Shown: positions 7,972-14,328 of the stretch, piece by piece | Layout: the number at the start of each line of letters is the position of its first letter | How positions within the stretch are numbered: the first letter of the stretch is position 1 | Assembly: GCA_030705725.1 (NCBI GenBank) | Contig: JAUZPW010000009.1 | Location: forward strand, 1-15,726 | Direction: 5' to 3' | Source of the DNA: Bacillota bacterium | GTDB taxonomy: Bacteria > Bacillota > Clostridia > Oscillospirales > Butyricicoccaceae | Length of the DNA: 15,726 bases | Translations under genes and position numbers: made by a program | Notes under the pieces: generated by a model | Told to the model about the DNA's origin: nothing | The model's input: the letters and a program-made list of their open reading frames with translations, nothing else | Database searches by the model: none

Positions 7972-8511
7972 CTAGTAATGAAGTCCCAGCTCCAGCGCTT
8001 TTCTGTTTATTTCAGCAAGCTCCGGCTTATTTTTCGGAACATTCTTCTCAATCGTTTTCGTAATTATTTCATCCGTGCAGATTCCGGTTTCCTTAATGAA
8101 CTTGCCGACCATTATCATATTCGCGAGTTTCGGCATGCCGTTATCGGCTGCTAGCTGAGTAGCCGGAATGTAAAACGGCTCAACATCCGTACGGTTGACC
8201 TTTGACGGAATAAGGGAGCTGTCCAAAAAGATCTTTCCGCCGGGAACCACGTTTTTTTCAAATTTTTCAAAGGACGGAGCGTTCATAACGATAAGCTCTG
8301 TCGGGTTTATGATAATCGGCGAGCCTATCGGTTCGTCGCTTATTATTACGTTGCAGTTTGCCGTTCCTCCGCGCATCTCCGGACCGTATGAAGGAAGCCA
8401 GGAAACCTCGTGATCTTGCAGGAGCCCGGCGTAAACAAGAAATTTTCCCGAGAACAGTATGCCTTGCCCGCCGAATCCGGCTATTAATATCTGATAGTTA
8501 GTCTTGCTCAT
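7972..8511 (-). CDS. 2-oxoacid:ferredoxin oxidoreductase, gamma subunit
   Basis: Small catalytic-core subunit (179 residues) of a four-subunit 2-oxoacid:acceptor oxidoreductase (VOR/KOR type). The family hallmark GFGGQGILFSGK lies at 12-23, and YGPEMRGGTANC at 42-53 is the conserved segment contacting the TPP/CoA site. The domain accounts for the whole protein. Its ATG overlaps the beta-subunit stop (ATGA, 8511-8508), showing translational coupling, and it precedes the XRE-cupin regulator. Confidence 0.93.
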   Translation of the reverse strand: MSKTNYQILIAGFGGQGILFSGKFLVYAGLLQDHEVSWLPSYGPEMRGGTANCNVIISDEPIGSPIIINPTELIVMNAPSFEKFEKNVVPGGKIFLDSSLIPSKVNRTDVEPFYIPATQLAADNGMPKLANMIMVGKFIKETGICTDEIITKTIEKNVPKNKPELAEINRKALELGLHY

Positions 8512-9260
8512 TTCTGCGCCTCCCGGTCTGTATCCTTATAAACGCCGAGAGGATAATAAGGAATCATGTTCTCCCTCAGCCATTCGAGAGCCTTGACGGG
8601 CTCCATTCCCCAGTTGGTCGGACAGGAGGATATTACCTCCACAATTGAAAAGCCTTTTTTGTCGAGCTGGTTCTGAAACGCTTTTTTAATAGCCTTTTTT
8701 GCCGCAAGCACGTTTTTTACACTGTCAACAGCCACGCGCTCCGCATAGGCCGTTCCGGTAAGCGTTGAAAGCATCTCGCAGACGCGCACCGGATATCCGG
8801 CGGTTTTGACGTCGCGTCCGTAAGGGGTTGTCTGTGTCACCATGTTCGGGAGCGAAGTCGGAGCCATCTGGCCGCCAGTCATACCGTAAATAGCGTTGTT
8901 GACAAATATGACGGTAATATTCTCGCCTCTGGTCGCTGAATGCACGGTCTCAGCCGTGCCGATAGCCGCAAGGTCTCCGTCGCCCTGGTATGTAAAAACG
9001 ACGCTGTCCGGATTGGCGCGCTTTAAGCCGGTCGCAACGGCGGGCGCTCTGCCGTGAGGGGCCTGCACCATATCGCATTCAAAGTAGTTATAAGCACAGA
9101 CGGAGCATCCGACGGATGCTACGCCGACAGTTTTGCCTGCAATATCAAGCTCATCCATCGTTTCGGCGACAAGCCTGTGAATTATTCCGTGCGTACATCC
9201 GGGGCAATAATGCATCGCGACGTCAACGAGTGATTTCGGTTTTTCAAAAACAGTCTGCAT
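8508..9260 (-). CDS. 2-oxoacid:ferredoxin oxidoreductase, beta subunit (TPP-binding)
   Basis: Binds thiamine pyrophosphate and a [4Fe-4S] cluster and carries out oxidative decarboxylation of the 2-oxoacid, or the reverse carboxylation. In the 250-residue protein the candidate cluster ligands are Cys19 and Cys22 (YCPGCTHG), Cys52 (VGCSVC) and Cys213 (SSCPTNWG). The TPP/Mg motif is GDGDLAAIGTAE, followed by the conserved NNAIYGMTGGQ. The four-cysteine pattern matches VOR/KOR enzymes. Its start shares one base with the alpha-subunit stop (TGATG at 9260). Confidence 0.94.
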   Translation of the reverse strand: MQTVFEKPKSLVDVAMHYCPGCTHGIIHRLVAETMDELDIAGKTVGVASVGCSVCAYNYFECDMVQAPHGRAPAVATGLKRANPDSVVFTYQGDGDLAAIGTAETVHSATRGENITVIFVNNAIYGMTGGQMAPTSLPNMVTQTTPYGRDVKTAGYPVRVCEMLSTLTGTAYAERVAVDSVKNVLAAKKAIKKAFQNQLDKKGFSIVEVISSCPTNWGMEPVKALEWLRENMIPYYPLGVYKDTDREAQK

Positions 9261-10324
9261 CAGTCAATTCCTCCCTGCGCCCGTTCAATTCCCGCTAAAA
9301 TTTCGTCGGGCGTAAATACCATTCCGCCGGTCCTGTTTACAAGGGTTACCGGACGCCTGCATTCGATTGCAAGCTTAACGTCGTATATCATCTGTCCCAT
9401 ATTAAGCTCAGCCGTTAAAAAAGCCTTGGCGGTTTTTGCGCGGTTTGCGAGCGCTTTTTCCGGGAACGGCCATAAGGTTATCGGTCTTATTAACCCGGCC
9501 TTTATGCCTTTGGCGCGCGCAGCGTGAATGGCGTTTTTTGCGATTCTCGCTGCGGCTCCGAACGCGACTACGATAATATCGGCATCCTCCGTTAAAAGCT
9601 CCTCGCAGCGCTGTTCGTTTTCCTTTATATTTTCATAGCGTTTGAAACGCTCGAAATTTTTGATTTCAAGCTCGTCGGGGTTTAAGTAAAGCGAATTAAC
9701 TATGTTCCTTTTACGTTTTTCGCCGGTGCCCGTTGCCGCCCAGTCCTTCGGCGGAAGGTCCGTACGGCCCTTAGCGCTGAATTCAACGGGCTCCATCATT
9801 TGGCCAAGTATTCCGTCGCCGAGGATCATGGCCGGCATTCTGTAAAGATCGGAAAGATCGAACGCGTCAAAGGTGAGGCTGACCATTTCCTGTACGGTGC
9901 TTGGGGAAAATACCAAAACCCTGAAATCGCCGTGGCCGTTTGCCTTAGTTGCCTGAAAATAATCTGACTGCGCGGGCTGTATACCGCCCAGCCCAGGACC
10001 TCCGCGCTGAATATTGACAATAACGGCGGGCAGGTCCATGCCCGCAAGGTAAGATATTCCTTCGCTTTTAAGCGATACTCCTGGGCTTGAGGACGAAGTC
10101 ATAACTCTTTTTCCGGCAGAGGACGCACCGATTACCATATTGATTGCCGCTATTTCGCTTTCAGCCTGCAAAAATGTTCCTCCGACCTTCGGCATGCGTT
10201 TCGACATATAAGCTGCAAGCTCCGTCTGAGGCGTTATCGGGTAGCCGAAGAAATAGCGGCAGCCCGCCATAATCGCGGCTTCCGCAAGCGATTCGTTACC
10301 CTTCATTAAGTACTTTTCCGACAT
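9260..10324 (-). CDS. vorB: 2-oxoacid:ferredoxin oxidoreductase, alpha subunit (VorB-like)
   Basis: Large subunit (354 residues) of the four-subunit enzyme, closest in my recognition to VorB, the 3-methyl-2-oxobutanoate (2-ketoisovalerate) type. Landmarks: YPITPQTE (28-35) with the catalytic-site threonine, TSSSSPGVSLKSEG (76-89), GGPGLGGIQPAQSDYFQA (108-125), and a C-terminal domain II (VVAFGAAARIAKNAI, RPITLWPFP). AAGGAG lies 8 nt before the ATG at 10324. Known enzymes of this class act on branched-chain, aryl or dicarboxylic 2-oxoacids. The sequence does not fix which, so 'VorB' marks family and not proven substrate. Confidence 0.92.
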   Translation of the reverse strand: MSEKYLMKGNESLAEAAIMAGCRYFFGYPITPQTELAAYMSKRMPKVGGTFLQAESEIAAINMVIGASSAGKRVMTSSSSPGVSLKSEGISYLAGMDLPAVIVNIQRGGPGLGGIQPAQSDYFQATKANGHGDFRVLVFSPSTVQEMVSLTFDAFDLSDLYRMPAMILGDGILGQMMEPVEFSAKGRTDLPPKDWAATGTGEKRKRNIVNSLYLNPDELEIKNFERFKRYENIKENEQRCEELLTEDADIIVVAFGAAARIAKNAIHAARAKGIKAGLIRPITLWPFPEKALANRAKTAKAFLTAELNMGQMIYDVKLAIECRRPVTLVNRTGGMVFTPDEILAGIERAQGGID

Positions 10325-10336
10325 ATCTAAAGCTCC

Positions 10337-10543
10337 TTATTTCTCAACTTTTATAACTACGTCCGGGCACATTACGGCGCACATCGCGCATCCGGCGCAC
10401 TTCTGCTGATCTGTGCATTCAACGGACGGATAGCCTTTTTTATTTAGCTTTCCTTTGCTGAAAGCAAGTATTTTCCTTGGGCAGACGCTGATGCAAAGCC
10501 CACAGCCTTTACACAGGTCTTCGTTGAAACTGACACGCGGCAT
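10337..10543 (-). CDS. 2-oxoacid:ferredoxin oxidoreductase, delta subunit (2x[4Fe-4S] ferredoxin)
   Basis: A 68-residue ferredoxin-like subunit that carries electrons from the TPP site to free ferredoxin. Two complete cluster motifs are visible: CKGCGLCISVCP and CAGCAMCAVMCP. I start at the ATG at 10543 (MPRVSF), which has GGAGG at 8 nt spacing. The frame extends 5 codons further to a TTG, which overlaps that SD and is unlikely. The gene lies 12 nt upstream of the alpha subunit and 16 nt after the ATPase gene. Confidence 0.93.
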   Translation of the reverse strand: MPRVSFNEDLCKGCGLCISVCPRKILAFSKGKLNKKGYPSVECTDQQKCAGCAMCAVMCPDVVIKVEK

Positions 10544-10559
10544 TTTTCTTTCCTCCAAA

Positions 10560-11228
10560 TCATATATCCCAAATGGTTTTTTTATATATTTTTACGCCTA
10601 GAAGCGGCGAAATAAATCCTTTAAGACCAGCCAAAAGGTCTTCTCTGACCGAAGTGAACTTAACGGGCAAACCGGTAAGCGCCGATATTTCTTCCGCATA
10701 GGAAACGGAATCAAGAACCGTTTTCTCTGTAGTCTCAGCTCCGAGGTTTGAGTTATTAACTATACCGGAAAAAGAGAGCCTTGAAGCAGCCTCGATTTCG
10801 CGCATTACCCGGACCGCTTCAGCAGGTGTCTGAGTTAGGTACCTGTATCTGTTAACGACAAAAAGCATTTCGTAATCGTCGGAACAAAACAGCCCGTTAA
10901 ACTGCCCTAAAGCAACAGCGCCGGCGTCATCTCCGCCGACGTCCATAACAACCTTTGCATCTTTCTTAGCGAATACGGAGCGGATTTCTGACGGAACCAC
11001 GAAAGCTTCAAGGTTACTGTTGGCGTAAATAGAGGAAATCAGCCTGATTCCGTTTTGGCGCAGTATTTCCTCGCTGTCCTTTGTCCTGAAATAAGGATTG
11101 ACAATATCCAGATCGGCTATTATAACCTCATTATCAGCGGTTTTTCTGCTTACGGCAAGGTTTAACGCAAGCCCGGTTTTTCCGCTGCCGTAGTGCCCCG
11201 CCAGAATAACGATGCGCGCAAAATCCAA
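10560..11228 (-). CDS. P-loop ATPase of the MinD/CooC-like class, head of the oxidoreductase operon
   Basis: A 222-residue nucleotide-binding protein: Walker A GHYGSGKT at 11-18, a strand ending in IIADLDIVNPYFRT (36-49) that resembles switch I of the SIMIBI class, and Walker B VVMDVGGDD at 93-101. The MinD/ParA 'signature' lysine two residues before Gly-x-Gly-Lys-Thr is not there (His12 instead). There is no membrane-targeting helix and no cysteine-rich motif. The start is TTG at 11228 with GGTGG 7 nt upstream; no ATG occurs before the P-loop. Being first in the operon, it may help assemble or activate the oxidoreductase, as CooC-type ATPases do for other metalloenzymes. The precise role is unknown, and I infer it only from context. 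Confidence 0.82.
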   Translation of the reverse strand: MDFARIVILAGHYGSGKTGLALNLAVSRKTADNEVIIADLDIVNPYFRTKDSEEILRQNGIRLISSIYANSNLEAFVVPSEIRSVFAKKDAKVVMDVGGDDAGAVALGQFNGLFCSDDYEMLFVVNRYRYLTQTPAEAVRVMREIEAASRLSFSGIVNNSNLGAETTEKTVLDSVSYAEEISALTGLPVKFTSVREDLLAGLKGFISPLLGVKIYKKTIWDI

Positions 11229-11263
11229 GATTTCACCACCGTTTTTAAGATATTAATAAAAAA

Positions 11264-11272
11264 ATTATAACA
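11264..11272 (-). promoter_or_regulatory. Candidate promoter of the oxidoreductase operon (extended -10)
   Basis: On the minus strand TGT-TATAAT (11272-11264) is a perfect extended -10, 35 nt upstream of the TTG start of the ATPase gene. No good -35 hexamer is seen 16-18 nt upstream, as is allowed for extended -10 promoters or where an activator is needed. It is the only promoter-like site I see for the seven-gene operon. Confidence 0.5.
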
Positions 11273-11332
11273 TACAGCCACTTATAAATAAATACTAATG
11301 GGATAAAAAACGAGGATTTCCTTGGATATTAT

Positions 11333-11361
11333 AAAAAACAGCCGGTATTCACCGGCTGTTT
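11333..11361 (-). terminator. Terminator of the hemolysin III family gene
   Basis: An 11-bp perfect stem AAACAGCCGGT/ACCGGCTGTTT (11336-11346 and 11351-11361) with a 4-nt loop. On the minus strand it is followed by a T run to 11333. It starts 14 nt after the hlyIII stop and separates that gene from the oxidoreductase operon. Confidence 0.88.
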
Positions 11362-11375
11362 CGCATATTTTTTAT

Positions 11376-12032
11376 TTAAATTATATAAAACAATATGCAA
11401 AAATAATGAAAAAGCGAGCCGGCCAAAACAAACAAATGCCACACGAAGTGCATGTAGCCAATATCCTTCCTGCGGTAAAAAAGAACGCCTCCCGTATACA
11501 TGATTCCGCCCAGGAACAAAAGCAAAAGCCCACCGGGCGCCATATTCCTAACAAGCGGAAGAATAATCGCGACAATACTCCATCCGCTCAGCAGATAGCA
11601 GGCCATCGAAAATTTTTTAAACCGCTCAATACTGATTGTATTAAGCACAATTCCGACAACGGCAGCCCCCCAGACGACGCCAAAAACCAGCCATCCCAAA
11701 AAGCCGTGCAATGTAACAAGCGTAATCGGCGTATAAGTCCCCGCAATAAGAATAAAGATCGAAGTATGGTCGAAAACCCTGAACACCTTTTTAGCTTCCT
11801 TATTCGTAAGCGCGTGATATAACGACGACATAGTAAAAAGAATGATAAGGCTTCCTCCGTAAATTGCCGAGCTTGCTATCTTATAATTATCATGCTGCAG
11901 TACCGAGTAGATTAAAAGCAAAACGGTGCCGGCAATCGAAAGCAGAGCTCCGAGCCCGTGCGATACGGCGTTTGCGATTTCCTCCCCAATTGAATAAAAG
12001 CAGCCTTCCCTCTTGATTCTTAGTGATTTCAT
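11376..12032 (-). CDS. Hemolysin III / PAQR family membrane protein
   Basis: Polytopic membrane protein of 218 residues with about seven hydrophobic helices, matching the YqfA/HlyIII branch of the PAQR family. The conserved polar pattern inside the membrane is complete: SSLYH at 69-73 (His73), FDHTSIFILIAGTYTP beginning at 87 (Asp88), and HFVWH at 195-199. The serine, aspartate and histidines are the presumed zinc site of PAQR hydrolase-like proteins. The N-terminal EEIANAVSHGLGALLS is also typical. Bacterial members lack a firmly established role; 'hemolysin' is historical. AAGGAG lies 5 nt before the ATG. It is a single-gene transcription unit with its own promoter and terminator. Confidence 0.9.
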   Translation of the reverse strand: MKSLRIKREGCFYSIGEEIANAVSHGLGALLSIAGTVLLLIYSVLQHDNYKIASSAIYGGSLIILFTMSSLYHALTNKEAKKVFRVFDHTSIFILIAGTYTPITLVTLHGFLGWLVFGVVWGAAVVGIVLNTISIERFKKFSMACYLLSGWSIVAIILPLVRNMAPGGLLLLFLGGIMYTGGVLFYRRKDIGYMHFVWHLFVLAGSLFHYFCILFYII

Positions 12033-12062
12033 ATTTTCTCCTTAAAAGAATTTATCTTGCAT

Positions 12063-12090
12063 ATTATATATCTTTTTTTAATTAAAGCAA
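12063..12090 (-). promoter_or_regulatory. Sigma-A promoter of the hemolysin III family gene
   Basis: The minus strand has TTGCTT (12090-12085), a 16-nt spacer and TATAAT (12068-12063), some 30 nt before the hlyIII ATG and just past the spo0A terminator. Position and match are both good, though the region is AT-rich. Confidence 0.6.
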
Positions 12091-12119
12091 AAAAATAAAG
12101 GGGCGGATAACCGCCCCTT
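12091..12119 (-). terminator. Terminator of spo0A
   Basis: Minus-strand stem AAGGGGCGG (12119-12111), loop TTAT, CCGCCCCTT (12106-12098), then a mostly-T tail to 12091. The 9-bp GC-rich stem begins 5 nt after the spo0A stop codon. Confidence 0.88.
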
Positions 12120-12124
12120 GTATT

Positions 12125-12910
12125 TTATCCGCTGCATTTAAGCTGAAGACGAATCCGATCTGCAATCATGGAAATGAATTCCGAGTTTGTCGGCTTTCCT
12201 TTTGTGTTGGAAACGGTGTAACCGAAGAAGTTCTGCAGCGTTTCGATGTCTCCCCTGTCCCACGCCACTTCAATAGCATGCCTTATAGCCCTTTCCACTC
12301 TCGAAGAGGTTGTCTGATATTTTTTCGCCACGCTCGGATAAAGCACTTTAGTAATCGCGTTAATAACATCCATGTCGTTTACCGTCATAATGATGGCGTC
12401 GCGCAAATATTGGTAGCCCTTTATATGGGCCGGAACTCCGATCTCGTGTATCACGTTTGTGACTCGAAGCTCAATGTCGACCTCCGATCTCTGCGGTCTC
12501 GCGCTTATCGCCGAACCAGCAAAATTCTGCTGCAATGTTCTGCATTGTTTTATCCTTTCGATCAAGGTATTCATATCAAACGGTTTCAGCATAAAATAAT
12601 TTACGCCCAGAGCTGAGGCTTCCATTGTGATATAATCGCTTGAGAAGGACGACAACACATAAACAGCCGGCTTTTTTTTGAGGTTTAGGCTGTTCAGCGA
12701 TTTTATCGCGCTAAGACCGTCCAGATGCGGGAGAATCGCTTCGGTAATAAGCACATCGGGCTCAAGGGATGTCACTTTTCTGATGATTTCATGTCCGTCC
12801 GATGCGCTGCCAAGAATTTCAATCGAATTGTCTTGTTCGAGAGCGTCTACAAGAAGCGAGCGGAATTCACTGTTATCATCGGCGATTAGCACTTTTATTC
12901 TATTTTCCAT
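12125..12910 (-). CDS. spo0A: Sporulation response regulator Spo0A with Glu at the phospho-acceptor site
   Basis: Master regulator of endospore formation: a receiver domain (about 1-125) and a Spo0A-specific DNA-binding domain (about 150-261), 261 residues in all. The output domain is near-canonical (VIHEIGVPAHIKGYQYLRDA, TKVLYPSVAKKY, recognition helix SRVERAIRHAIEVAWDRG, then FGYTVS and KPTNSEFISM). In the receiver the acidic pair Asp11/Asp12, the Ser87 switch position and Lys109 (FMLKPFDM) are present. The phosphorylated aspartate is not: the usual VLxLDIIMPHLDG reads VLITEAILPHLDG here, putting Glu57 where B. subtilis has Asp56 (codon GAA, 12742-12740). Flanking residues changed too, so a single base error is unlikely. 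GGGAG lies 9 nt before the ATG. The gene follows spoIVB with no terminator between. Confidence 0.96.
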   Translation of the reverse strand: MENRIKVLIADDNSEFRSLLVDALEQDNSIEILGSASDGHEIIRKVTSLEPDVLITEAILPHLDGLSAIKSLNSLNLKKKPAVYVLSSFSSDYITMEASALGVNYFMLKPFDMNTLIERIKQCRTLQQNFAGSAISARPQRSEVDIELRVTNVIHEIGVPAHIKGYQYLRDAIIMTVNDMDVINAITKVLYPSVAKKYQTTSSRVERAIRHAIEVAWDRGDIETLQNFFGYTVSNTKGKPTNSEFISMIADRIRLQLKCSG

Positions 12911-12950
12911 GATTCTTTTCTCCCTTGTTCGTTATTTGCTTTTTTAAATT

Positions 12951-12978
12951 AACATAAATTACCATAAATTACAAGCAA
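12951..12978 (-). promoter_or_regulatory. Candidate spo0A promoter overlapping a tandem repeat
   Basis: The minus strand has TTGCTT (12978-12973), a 16-nt spacer and TATGTT (12956-12951), 40 nt before the spo0A start. The -10 is weak. A second possible -10 (TATGGT) lies exactly 10 nt upstream, because the spacer consists of the tandem repeat listed separately. No convincing sigma-H promoter was found. Confidence 0.28.
12953..12972. repeat. Perfect 10-bp tandem repeat upstream of spo0A
   Basis: Two adjacent identical copies of CATAAATTAC (12953-12962 and 12963-12972; GTAATTTATG on the coding strand). A partial third match (TTAATTTA) follows toward spo0A. One helical turn of spacing would put both copies on the same DNA face. 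Confidence 0.85.
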
Positions 12979-13015
12979 ATATTTAGTAAAATCTGGAAAA
13001 TTTTAATCTTCAACT

Positions 13016-13022
13016 TTCGACA
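13016..13022 (-). promoter_or_regulatory. Possible Spo0A binding site (0A box) between spoIVB and spo0A
   Basis: TGTCGAA on the minus strand, the core of the 0A box (TTTGTCRAA), lies 2 nt after the spoIVB stop and about 105 nt before the spo0A start, where autoregulation would be expected. The same 7-mer occurs at least three times inside coding sequence in this window (5735-5741, 13453-13459, 15065-15071), so position is the only thing favouring this copy. Confidence 0.3.
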
Positions 13023-13024
13023 CT

Positions 13025-14116
13025 CTACGCAGCAACCTTGTTTAGTTTAATATTCTGCAACATATTTTCTATAAAAATCGCGTAGCCTTTTTGGGGGTCG
13101 TTTATTAAAACATGGGTAACGGCGCCCACCAATTTACCGTTCTGAATAACGGGGCTGCCGCTCATTCCCTGCACAATTCCGCCGGTCCGGCTTAAAAGCC
13201 TCTGGTCTGTCACTGTTATCTGCATGTTTTTTTCTCCGCCGGGCCCGATGTCGTAAATTTTGGATATTTCTATTTCGAAGCTTTCGCACTCGTTCCCGTT
13301 AATATTGCAGATAATAGTAGCGCGTCCTTCTTTAATTTCGCTTTTTCTGGCGACAGGTATCGCCTTTAATGACGAATACACTCCGGGATCTGTTATTTTT
13401 CCATAAATTCCTTTATCTGTATTGGAAAAGAAGATCCCCATGTCACCCGAGTTGTCGAATTCTCCTCTCAGTTCGCCGGGGTTGCCGCTTATGCCTTTTT
13501 TTACTGACGTTACTTTTGATTCGACTATGCTTCCCGAAGAAAAAGGCATTAATTTTCCTGTATCCATATCGCATATGCCGTGCCCCAGCGCGCCGAACAT
13601 TCCAGTTACCGGGTCAATAAAGGTTATTGTTCCTATTCCCGCCATGCTGTCTCTGACGTAAGCACCTATTCTGTATTTGCCGTCACCTGTCGTTTTGCTG
13701 GGAGTTACGCTGATATTAAGGACTTTTTTATCCCTTGATATTGTCAGTGAAACGGAGGAGCCGCCGCACTTTTCCATCATCGACTGAAAATGCTCTGTGG
13801 AGTTAATTTTGATCCCGTTAACGTGGGTTATCATGTCGCCTTCTTTGATACCGGCTTCAGCTGCTTTTGAGACAGGCCCGTTTTCAGTTGCGATCGCCGT
13901 AAGCTCAACCACCATGATTCCGTCGGCAAAAAGTTTTATGCCGCTTGTTTTACCATAGGGGATAAGCCTTAAACCCGAGTAATCAGCTGCAACGGACGTC
14001 ATTCTTGCCTGTTCGTCTATTCCGTACGCATTCTTATTGCCGCTAAATAGAAATAATAAGGAAAGGCTTATTAAAAATTCTTTTTTCATAAAAATATTTT
14101 TCTTTTTTTCCCGCAT
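13025..14116 (-). CDS. spoIVB: SpoIVB serine peptidase (S55), sporulation checkpoint protease
   Basis: Secreted from the forespore into the intermembrane space, SpoIVB cleaves SpoIVFA (where present) to trigger pro-sigma-K processing. The 363-residue protein has an N-terminal membrane anchor (about 10-30), a PDZ domain (about 65-138, AAEAGIKEGDMITHVNGI) and an S55 peptidase domain. The expected triad is visible: His179 in GALGHGI, Asp304 in TVTDQRLLSRTGG and Ser319 in VQGMSGSP. It is somewhat shorter than the 426-residue B. subtilis protein, mainly before the PDZ domain. The ATG at 14116 is chosen because GAGGTG lies 5-6 nt upstream; the next ATG (14089) has none. spo0A follows, as in most spore formers. 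Confidence 0.95.
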   Translation of the reverse strand: MREKKKNIFMKKEFLISLSLLFLFSGNKNAYGIDEQARMTSVAADYSGLRLIPYGKTSGIKLFADGIMVVELTAIATENGPVSKAAEAGIKEGDMITHVNGIKINSTEHFQSMMEKCGGSSVSLTISRDKKVLNISVTPSKTTGDGKYRIGAYVRDSMAGIGTITFIDPVTGMFGALGHGICDMDTGKLMPFSSGSIVESKVTSVKKGISGNPGELRGEFDNSGDMGIFFSNTDKGIYGKITDPGVYSSLKAIPVARKSEIKEGRATIICNINGNECESFEIEISKIYDIGPGGEKNMQITVTDQRLLSRTGGIVQGMSGSPVIQNGKLVGAVTHVLINDPQKGYAIFIENMLQNIKLNKVAA

Positions 14117-14144
14117 TTCTTCACCTCTTTTTCGCCGGCTTATT

Positions 14145-14174
14145 TAATATGTGCATGCGCAGGTTCTATTACAC
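14145..14174 (-). promoter_or_regulatory. Candidate sigma-G (forespore) promoter of spoIVB
   Basis: The minus strand has CATATTA (14151-14145), matching the sigma-G -10 CATACTA at 6 of 7 positions. GTGTA (14174-14170) lies 18 nt upstream, near the -35 GAATA type. The -10 lies 28 nt before the spoIVB ATG, leaving room for the Shine-Dalgarno. In B. subtilis spoIVB is transcribed by forespore sigma factors, which supports the reading. Sigma-F cannot be excluded. Confidence 0.42.
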
Positions 14175-14284
14175 AACGCAAAAAAAACAATATTCGCCTT
14201 ATCTGCCTTGCCAAAAAACGGCATCTGCCTGTCATGCAGAATCTTCGGGCCGGAGCGGCAAAATTCTGAAAATAAAAATATATC

Positions 14285-14313
14285 TTCCGCAATAAAGAAA
14301 AATATGGTAAAAT
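14285..14313 (+). promoter_or_regulatory. Candidate promoter of the SLOG-domain gene
   Basis: TGG-TAAAAT (14305-14313) is an extended -10 element, 15 nt before the ATG at 14329. A weak -35 (TTCCGC, 14285-14290) lies 17 nt upstream. The short leader holds only GGTGAT as a possible Shine-Dalgarno. Confidence 0.4.
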
Positions 14314-14328
14314 TTATTCGGTGATTAT

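Noticed and set aside
12975..13015. Possible sigma-H promoter for spo0A (GAAGATTAA with ACTAAAT)
   Set aside because: Two mismatches in the -35, one in the -10, and a spacing of about 15 nt, outside the usual sigma-H range.
14201..14230. Two copies of ATCTGCCT, 22 nt apart, upstream of spoIVB
   Set aside because: Only 8 bp long with diverged flanks; helical phasing is suggestive, but chance is sufficient explanation.
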